A DNA stretch of 64,000 bases from contig NW_022985067.1 in NCBI RefSeq assembly GCF_010015585.1, forward strand, positions 1,334,621 to 1,398,620. The letters are read 5' to 3'. Source of the DNA: Eremomyces bilateralis CBS 781.70 (taxonomy: Eukaryota > Ascomycota > Dothideomycetes > Eremomycetales > Eremomycetaceae). A program made the position numbers and the translations under genes. Shown here one piece after another: positions 57,816 to 64,000 of this stretch. The first letter of the stretch is position 1; every line of letters begins with the position of its first letter. A model generated the notes under the pieces. The model saw nothing but the letters and a program-made list of their open reading frames with translations. It did not search any database and had not been told where the DNA came from.

Positions 57816-58883
57816 ATGGCTTCCGAGATTGAGAGATTGAACCGCTACACACTTTTCGTTGATGATTGTAGCGACAACGATCAAAGGCCTCGCCACCACA
57901 ACAGCCTGAAGCAGACTCAGCCATATCCAACCAAGGAAACCACAAAGAAGAATCGCTTGAGTTCTGACGAGACCAGCCAGCCTAATAAAGCGCCTCCTCG
58001 TCTTCTGGCTAAGAATCTTTTTGGCAACATCCTAGTTCCCGTGGTACCTGGTTCTCCATGGGACAAGTATGAAAAGAAGTGGCCTCGTGAGTTAGCCGGT
58101 AAGGTTGCAATTGCTGTCAAATTACCTGCTGGGGAGAAAGAGTTCATTGTTAGAAGCCTCTCGGGGGAAGATATTGAGAAGAGGATTCTCACCATTCGTC
58201 AATTCCACCACGAGAATCTGATAAGAACTTACGAGATATTTGCGTGCCAAGATGCCTTTTATCTTATCTCAGAACCCATGTGTATATCTCTTATACATGT
58301 TTGTCGTTGCCCACGATATCCCGAGGAGCAGCAACTAGTAGCCATCGTCAAGCAGGTAAGAATCTTTCCAGTAGCGACTTTCACCTGCAACTGACAGTAA
58401 CAAGTCCTCAATGGTATTTGCTTCCTAACGTCGGAGAACCTGGCTCATAATGCATTAACACTATCCAATATCCTGATAAATGCTGAGGGATCAGTCAAAA
58501 TAGGTATGGTTAACACATCATGATTGACATTTCAATGCTAACTCGCAAGCAGCAAACCTTGAGAATTGCGAAACTGATGACGACTGTGGACAAAAGAATG
58601 CGGCATCCTTAGGTCGTATCATGATGATACTCATGGACAAGGACAGAAAGGAGGGCAGTGAGCTGGGTTTGACTACACCGGGCCGGTGGTCAGAAATTGC
58701 CGTGAAATTCTTGTCTATGACGATCACATCGACGCCGAACGATCTCAAACAGGTATATTGCTAGGCCTTCATCTTATAAGCACCTACTAACCTCTGTAGC
58801 ATGGTTTTATGAAGATAAAGTGGAGCGAAGCGAAACTGAAGTTGTTTGTATCGTATGTCCAAATCAAAGCGAAAATGGACTGA
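57816..58883 (+). CDS. divergent kinase-fold protein (pseudokinase)
   Basis: A PAK/STE-like kinase fold lacking key catalytic residues, of the type expanded in filamentous fungi and of unknown role. Exon 1 (57816-58355) encodes a disordered N-terminus, then NILVPVVPGSPWDKYEKKWPREL, VAIAVKLPAGEKEFIVRSL (candidate beta-3 Lys), IRQFHHENLIRTYEIFACQDAFYLISEPM. Later exons give VLNGICFLTSENLAHNALTLSNILINAEGSVKI and ANLENCETDDDCGQKNAASLGRIMMILMD. The HRD Asp is replaced (HNALTLSNIL) and there is no DFG motif. The first splice junction is not clean: the obvious GTAAGA donor and CAAG acceptor leave the frame one base off before VLNGIC. This may therefore be a frameshift or a non-obvious splice. Ends at TGA 58881-58883. 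A pseudokinase or a decaying gene. Confidence 0.65.
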
Positions 58884-59751
58884 GCTCGCCTGGAAAGGAC
58901 TTTATACATAATGTCGGCAACAAGTGGATTGATTTGTTTGAGGGATATTGAATCTGGCTATACCTCCAGTGACATGTTTGCAAAGTATCATTCTGTGACC
59001 TGAGATGGGAGTTGTTGAACGATACATTGCACAGATCGCGTCCGAGGTTTTCCCGCCGTGAAAATGAATCCCATGAGCAAATGAGGACTGAGGTGTCGCA
59101 AGATGCCCCTGTTGTTTTATACTGCCACCTAACATTCCTTCTTCTGCCCGTTACCCCTAGGCTAAGCCTATTTGGGACGACTCAGTCTTTCCCTATCTAT
59201 TTACAACTGTATCAGGCACGCCTAAAGGCTTTTTCTCGCTACGCTGCCCTTCATCTTCCCGTGACAAAGACACCAACAACATCTATTACACTTTGATCCC
59301 TGCATAACCGAATGAGAACACTTATATTCATCCCTAAGATCCATTATAACCTGCTCCACTAAATTGCTCGATGTGCGAGGTCACTATGATTCACGTGATG
59401 CAAATTGTCAGGCACCAATTTGGAAAACATTTAACTGTGGGTGCCTTGTTCTGTGGGTGTGGCAAGTGGAGCCGAGGGTGCGTTCAACTGCTTCCCTGTA
59501 AAGAGGAAAGACGGATACCCGGGGCTGTGATCGCCGACCTCGTAGCCTAGACCGGGCGATGGCTAGGCAAGTCGATAGCAAGCGATGTGCTCGGCAATGA
59601 AAAAGTCTTGACAGTGACCTCGGTACTTACCCCTTCGGAAGAGAGCCTCCGATATGATGCGCGAATAAAGTAGTAAAGTATTTCGTTGCCATTGCACGGC
59701 CAAGATACGTTTAATTTATTCTACACTGCTATTCATACTCATCGAGGAAAC
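58884..59751. other. intergenic, promoter of the acyl-CoA oxidase
   Basis: Includes repeat family B copy at 59093-59210. The rest has no coding signal that I can support. Confidence 0.45.
59093..59210 (+). repeat. LTR-like repeat family B, copy 2
   Basis: TGTCGCAAGATGCCCCTG, ACTGCCACCTAACATTCC, TTACCCCTAGGCTAAGCCTA and CTATCTATTTACAACTG occur in the same order as at 52508-52626. It lies about 540 bases upstream of the acyl-CoA oxidase start, in the same direction. Confidence 0.65.
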
Positions 59752-61854
59752 ATGGGTGACTTCTCGGATGAGCTCCGACCCGCAGAACCGCAAGGACCAG
59801 GTATCCTCGCCAAAGAACGCAGCAGATCCAACATCAATGTCGATAAGCTCGCGCGGCATCTGTTGCATCGCGACGGCTTCCTTGAAAGACAGGAGAGGAT
59901 TCTCAAGATCATCGAGAACCGGCCGTACTTTTCGAAACGGAATCAGCTCAATCTTGCCCGACCCGACCGTTATCATCTGTCACTAGCTCGTTCTAAGGAG
60001 TTGCGCCGTCTCGCTCTAGAGCACAATTGGGACTCCGAGGACTATGGGATGGCTTCGCGTCTGGTGGGCGAAGTGTCGCCATATGCAATTCATACTGTCA
60101 TGTTTATGACCTCGATCCGCGAGCAGGCGGACGAAGAGCAATACAATGAATGGTGGCCACGCACGCAAAGCTGGGAAATAATTGGTTGCTACGGGCAAAC
60201 AGAGCTAGGTCACGGTAGCAATGTCCGGGGAATCGAGACCATTGCGAAATACAATTCAGAGACTAAGGACTTCACGATACACAGCCCAACGCTGACTGCG
60301 GCAAAATGGTGGAATGGGTCCCTTGGACGAACCGCAAACCATGCCATTATTGTTGCCCAGCTTCTATTACCTGATAGAAACGGAAGATATAAGTCCTATG
60401 GTCCACATCAATTCGTCGCTCAAATCAGAGATATGAAGACGAACAAGCCTCTCGAGGGTATCGTCATTGGCGACATTGGCGCTAAAGTCGGCTACGCTGG
60501 CATGGACAACGGCTACATGCTCTTCAAGAACTTCAAGATCCCTCACAAGGCTTTGCTCTCCAAGTACACACGCGTCACCATCGATGGCACTTATATCCAA
60601 CCTGCAAACCCTGCCATCGTCTATGGAAGCATGACTTTTGTCCGTGCAAGCATTATCATGAATGCACGAATGACACTTGCGAGAGCGACTACGATCGCTG
60701 TTCGATACTTATCTATTCGACATCAGTTTGTGGATCGAGATGAACCAGATAAACCGGAGCGAGCCGTGCTGGACTATCCTTCTGTGCAAATCAGAATTCT
60801 GCCTCTCGTAGCTGCGACATATGCTTTGCACTACACTGGCGAGGCGATGTCCAGCCTATATTGGGAGACCCGTGCCGACATCGAGAAGAATGGCGACCTG
60901 TCTCGTCTTGCCGAGCTGCATGCAGCTTCTTCCGGTCTTAAGGCAGCGTGCACAATTATCACGGCCGACGGAAGTGAGATCTGTCGACGAGCACTTGGCG
61001 GTCATGGCTTCAGTGGCGCAAGTGGCATGATCCCGCTCAATACCGATAATCTCGACAGTCCAACTGTGGAAGGTGACAGTTGGATGATCTCTCAGCAGAC
61101 TGCCGCATATCTCCTGAAGCGCATGACCTCAGCAGTTAGTGGAAAGAGCTCAGAGCCAATGGATAGTCAATTCATTGCTTATTTGAAGGATCGCAGCTCT
61201 GTAGCTAACTACGACATCTACGACAAGGAGGAAGACATCGTCCGTGCCTTCAAGGACCGTGTCTCATATTTGTCGTACAAGCTATACGAGCGACGCATTG
61301 TCCAGAAGCATTCGTGGACAGATCTTATGGTCGAATTGCATCGCCTTGCAATCGTGCACTCGGAAGCCATCTTGGTGGAGAACTTCTACGAAGCAGTTTT
61401 CAAGGGTAACATCACTCCTGCGGTTGAGGGGACCGCGATCCCGGTCTTGCAGGATCTGTTTAGGCTCTTCTCTCTGACGACCATCGATAGCCGGACCACT
61501 GAGTTCCTGTTGTCGGGTGGTCTTTCAGTGCAGCAGCTCCAGGCATTGACGCCCACCATCCTCGAGCTGATGAAGAAAATCAGGCCGCATGCTGTGAAAC
61601 TGGTCGATGCATGGTCCATCCCAGATTATCTGCTTGACAGCGCGCTAGGCAGGCAAGATGGGGATGTCTATAATGCAATGTGGAGGAGGGCACATTTAGA
61701 GAATCCTCTCAATATACAAACATTCAACCCAGACTTTAGGACGGAGGAGATTGTTATTGGAGAGGGTGCGGAGAACGCAAGGAAGAGAGTGGAGAAGTTG
61801 GCACTAGGTGTATATGGGCACGAACAACGGGATTGTGAACGATCGAAGCTTTGA
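59752..61854 (+). CDS. peroxisomal acyl-CoA oxidase
   Basis: Catalyses the first step of peroxisomal beta-oxidation: FAD-dependent oxidation of acyl-CoA to trans-2-enoyl-CoA with release of hydrogen peroxide. One exon of 700 codons from the ATG of MGDFSDELRPAEPQG. Landmarks: the N-terminal alpha domain (LARHLLHRDGFLERQERILKII), the flavin-binding strand region IIGCYGQTELGHGSNVRGIETIAKY and AKWWNGSLGRTANHAIIVAQL, and GDIGAKVGYAGMDNGYMLF. These are followed by CRRALGGHGFSGASGMIPLNTDN and the catalytic glutamate in SPTVEGDSWMISQQTAAYL. The protein ends RSKL, a canonical PTS1 signal. Length and motifs are normal. Lack of introns contrasts with its neighbours. It could serve general fatty-acid breakdown or trimming of a secondary metabolite side chain; the context does not decide. 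Confidence 0.96.
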   Translation: MGDFSDELRPAEPQGPGILAKERSRSNINVDKLARHLLHRDGFLERQERILKIIENRPYFSKRNQLNLARPDRYHLSLARSKELRRLALEHNWDSEDYGMASRLVGEVSPYAIHTVMFMTSIREQADEEQYNEWWPRTQSWEIIGCYGQTELGHGSNVRGIETIAKYNSETKDFTIHSPTLTAAKWWNGSLGRTANHAIIVAQLLLPDRNGRYKSYGPHQFVAQIRDMKTNKPLEGIVIGDIGAKVGYAGMDNGYMLFKNFKIPHKALLSKYTRVTIDGTYIQPANPAIVYGSMTFVRASIIMNARMTLARATTIAVRYLSIRHQFVDRDEPDKPERAVLDYPSVQIRILPLVAATYALHYTGEAMSSLYWETRADIEKNGDLSRLAELHAASSGLKAACTIITADGSEICRRALGGHGFSGASGMIPLNTDNLDSPTVEGDSWMISQQTAAYLLKRMTSAVSGKSSEPMDSQFIAYLKDRSSVANYDIYDKEEDIVRAFKDRVSYLSYKLYERRIVQKHSWTDLMVELHRLAIVHSEAILVENFYEAVFKGNITPAVEGTAIPVLQDLFRLFSLTTIDSRTTEFLLSGGLSVQQLQALTPTILELMKKIRPHAVKLVDAWSIPDYLLDSALGRQDGDVYNAMWRRAHLENPLNIQTFNPDFRTEEIVIGEGAENARKRVEKLALGVYGHEQRDCERSKL

Positions 61855-63174
61855 GATTCGTGAGGTGGTTACAGATGCCTGGATCTCGCAGCATTTTGAA
61901 GCGCTTTCTCCTGTTGTTCGTCCGAACCTACATTGACGTGTGAGTTACAACGTTATAGGGCTAGCGATTCTTCATTCCCAAAATTGCCCATTATTCTCCA
62001 CTAAAATCATGAACTTGGTGTTGTTGAACAGGATGACAACACGATATAAAGTGTGCAGCCATCGAGTCACTGCATCATAGTCAAGTGCTATACCTCCAAG
62101 GTCTCGTTGCCTATTCGATGAAACCAGTATTTTGTGAACTCCCCGATCGCTGGCACTGGCTGTTCATGGTTGTCTTGATACTGGGGTTTCCACCCTTGTG
62201 AAACGGTTTGGATGCGCAAGGTCTGCAATTACCAAGTTCCATTAATCTAAACTGAAGAGAGAGAAGGAAGAAATCTCCCAGTGCCTCTGCGCGCGAGATA
62301 TACTCTTCTCTCTGCTATCCTAACACAGCTCCTTAACACAGCTCCTTAAGTGATCTCGCGATTCCTACCGGGTGAACACCAACTCATATTACAGGATATT
62401 TCGATTTTCCTAAAGCATAACTGTCGCATTTCGCGGGGGTGATGATTAAGCACGTTCGCTGCTTTGGCTCAGTTGCTTTAGAGTCATAACGCAAGTTGGT
62501 ATTGACGATTCCCATTTTCTCCTCAAAAGGAGATCTAGCTAGCAAAACAGTTGAAGATAACTAAGTTAGTTAACCCTTTTGCTAATACTGTGTGGGGTCA
62601 GAGTAATCCGGTCAAACCCCTGTTTCTCACTCCACCACAAAATGCATCAATATAAATCAATCGATACATTACTAAAATACGGCCGAGGGTCATAAATGGA
62701 CCCAAGGGGTGCGCAGCGTAGGGAGCAGAACCTCCCAAGTTTTAACAGCATAATTACCCAGTCACAGTTTGCTGATGAAGTCCTGAACCTTTGCGGCCAA
62801 TCACAGCGACTTTTGATCTGACCGTGTGCTTGATTCATTCATCTGTGTATCTTGTATCATCATTGCCCTTGGGCGAACAGAGTCAAGCACACGCGCTTAT
62901 TAGTACTGGTTTCATCGGTAGCTAAACCACTTATAATGAAATAAACAGCAGATGATATACTATAACTAGTTGATTTTGATCTATCTACGCAGACTCCATT
63001 CAGGAACCTTGAGTGCCGGACGGGTTAGACCCTGTTGTAGGTATATCGATCTCACTCGCAAGTAGCAGGGACGACCTCCGAGATGGAGAGGATGATCGGA
63101 CAGGAAGTTAAACACGTCGTAGAGGCGGTGGCATGAAACCGACCGCGAATTGCTGAGGATCCTGTATAGACACA
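61855..63174. other. intergenic with repeat relics
   Basis: Apart from the inverted LTR relic and a second repeat word, nothing is recognised. The segment 62420-62545 (CTGTCGCATTTCGCGG ... TATTGACGATTCCCATTTTC ... AAAAGGAGATCTA) matches a similar order at 46470-46590, directly after solo LTR copy 2. Both sites therefore share flanking repeat sequence. The copies are on opposite sides of, and inverted with respect to, their LTR pieces. Confidence 0.5.
62198..62350 (-). mobile_element. LTR relic, inverted copy 3 of the TGTTATGG family
   Basis: On the minus strand it reads TTAAGGAGCTGTGTTAAGGA, then TAGCAGAGAGAAGAG, then CTTCAGTTTAGATTAATGG and CTTGGTAATTGCAGACCTTG, finishing GCATCCAAACCG. This matches the right-hand two thirds of the copy at 45762-46048. 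The left LTR end is missing. Confidence 0.7.
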
Positions 63175-64000
63175 TTAGCCATGCTGCGCAAGGAGTAGAC
63201 GGTATGTAGTATGTACGGAGGACGCGACGTGATAGAATGCCCGCCGAGCGACATCATTGTTCCTGGCTTGAGTTGTAGCAGTTTCCTGCATGCGCAATCG
63301 CGGTAGATCAAACGATTCTTCGAATAACACCCCTTTCAGCGACTTAACACGCGAGACAGCTACATAAGTTAATCCCGGCGCAAAGTCCCGCTTATCAGCG
63401 ATGTTTAACACTGCCTTTTCAAGTGTCATTCCCTGGCTCTTGTGGATGGTGATAGCATACGCTAGAACCAATGGAAACTGGGTACGCAGGCAGGCGACAG
63501 AACCGTGAACGAAGTCTCGGCGGGACCGGAATATAGGCACGAGCTTTTCGCCGTTAACCTCCCGAAAGGATGGACCATTATAGCTATCGAACGCAACCAA
63601 TAATGCCGTAGGAGGCGACTTCCGGGGATCTTCAACGTCCGCTTCCCAGGCCATGTCGCGTACATTACCCATAGTACCGTTTACCAATCCTCGTTCGGTC
63701 CAGATATTCTCGGTAAGCATGACACGGCAACCAATAGATATAGGGAGGATGTTCTGCAGGTTACCAGCTTGTTCGGTAGTGGCGCTCGCTGCATCTTTCC
63801 CCTCATTAGTTGCAATCATCAGGACAACTGGTCGGCCACTTTCGCGCATCTGTGTATGGTTGAATTGAATGACGTCTGCCTTTTTGGCGTAGACGTGAAG
63901 GGTATCTTGGAAGCTTTGGACGTCACTGGGCGAGAGAGTAGAAGCAACTCGCGTGGCAAGAAGGCGCCAGTTATCAACCGTGACATTCCCGGTTCGTAAG
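63175..64000 (-). CDS. PIF1-like ATP-dependent DNA helicase, C-terminal part (runs off the window)
   Basis: The reading frame is open from the right edge to the TAA at 63175-63177. It starts within RTGNVTVDNWRLLATRV and ASTLSPSDVQSFQDTLHVYAKKADVIQFNHTQM (split here), then helicase domain 2: QNILPISIGCRVMLTENIWTERGLVNGTMGNV, LLVAFDSYNGPSF, motif V LAYAITIHKSQGMTLEKAVLNI and motif VI APGLTYVAVSRVKSLKGVLF. Walker A and B must lie beyond position 64000. PIF1-type helicases of this form are dispersed in many copies in fungal genomes, some as Helitron-derived genes; the absence of a visible Rep domain here does not decide between a host gene and a Helitron piece. The frame has no internal stop, so it could be functional. 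Confidence 0.88.
   Translation of the reverse strand, partial: LRTGNVTVDNWRLLATRVASTLSPSDVQSFQDTLHVYAKKADVIQFNHTQMRESGRPVVLMIATNEGKDAASATTEQAGNLQNILPISIGCRVMLTENIWTERGLVNGTMGNVRDMAWEADVEDPRKSPPTALLVAFDSYNGPSFREVNGEKLVPIFRSRRDFVHGSVACLRTQFPLVLAYAITIHKSQGMTLEKAVLNIADKRDFAPGLTYVAVSRVKSLKGVLFEESFDLPRLRMQETATTQARNNDVARRAFYHVASSVHTTYRLLLAQHG

Noticed and set aside
50526-61854. Calling the monooxygenase-reductase-oxidase group a biosynthetic gene cluster
   Set aside because: No backbone synthase or pathway regulator is visible, and the gaps between genes are filled by repeats. Kept only as a hypothesis in the findings.

Overview
The window is a piece of nuclear genome from a filamentous ascomycete (Pezizomycotina). 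Evidence: genes are split by short introns (about 49-145 nt) with GTRNGT donors and CTRAC/CTGAC-type branch sites. The recognisable proteins are typical of this group: an Ime2/MAK-type kinase, a PIL1/LSP1 eisosome protein, a Vsb1-like SulP transporter with STAS domain, a DUF6536 membrane protein and a NACHT-ankyrin receptor-like protein. Composition of the proteins is most like Eurotiomycetes, but I cannot fix the genus. There is a run of N at 11074-11733.

Layout. 1-4467: no gene I can support, except a faint coding relic near 3500-3760. 4468-5484 (-): GPP1/DOG-type HAD phosphatase. 6102-7270 (-): uncertain membrane-protein remnant. 7951 to the N gap (+): SulP-STAS transporter, C-terminus lost in the gap. 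12989-15661 (-): Ime2-like kinase. 15662-21400: long gene-poor stretch. About 21460-23731 (+): DUF6536 membrane protein. 24375-25948 (+): SRPK-like kinase. 26627-28424 (+): lariat debranching enzyme DBR1. 29179-30541 (+): PIL1-type eisosome core protein. 30898-35772 (-): a full-size ABC-C transporter broken by stops and frame changes. 37654-38011 (-): LSM8.

From about 38.5 kb onward the window is accessory in character and rich in transposons. It holds a truncated hAT element, a NACHT-ankyrin gene fused at its 5' end to a pogo/Fot1-like relic, a secreted HExxH metallopeptidase (intact, six exons), solo LTRs (one with a perfect 5-bp target duplication) and a 491-bp hAT MITE with a perfect 8-bp duplication. 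Nineteen bases beyond the MITE lies a structurally complete 2.74-kb hAT element with an uninterrupted transposase. A 404-bp pogo-type MITE with arms of about 140 bp and four copies of another LTR-like repeat follow.

Embedded between repeats at 50.5-61.9 kb are an FAD monooxygenase, an aldo-keto reductase, a divergent pseudokinase and an acyl-CoA oxidase with a C-terminal SKL peroxisomal signal. These could be tailoring or catabolic genes of a small accessory locus, but no PKS/NRPS/terpene backbone gene is visible. The right edge carries a PIF1-like helicase (-) that runs off the window. Apart from that possible group, the genes are independent housekeeping or accessory loci, not an operon-like system. 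I found no convincing new multi-gene system; the most notable content is the stacked young transposon insertions and the NLR/transposon chimera.
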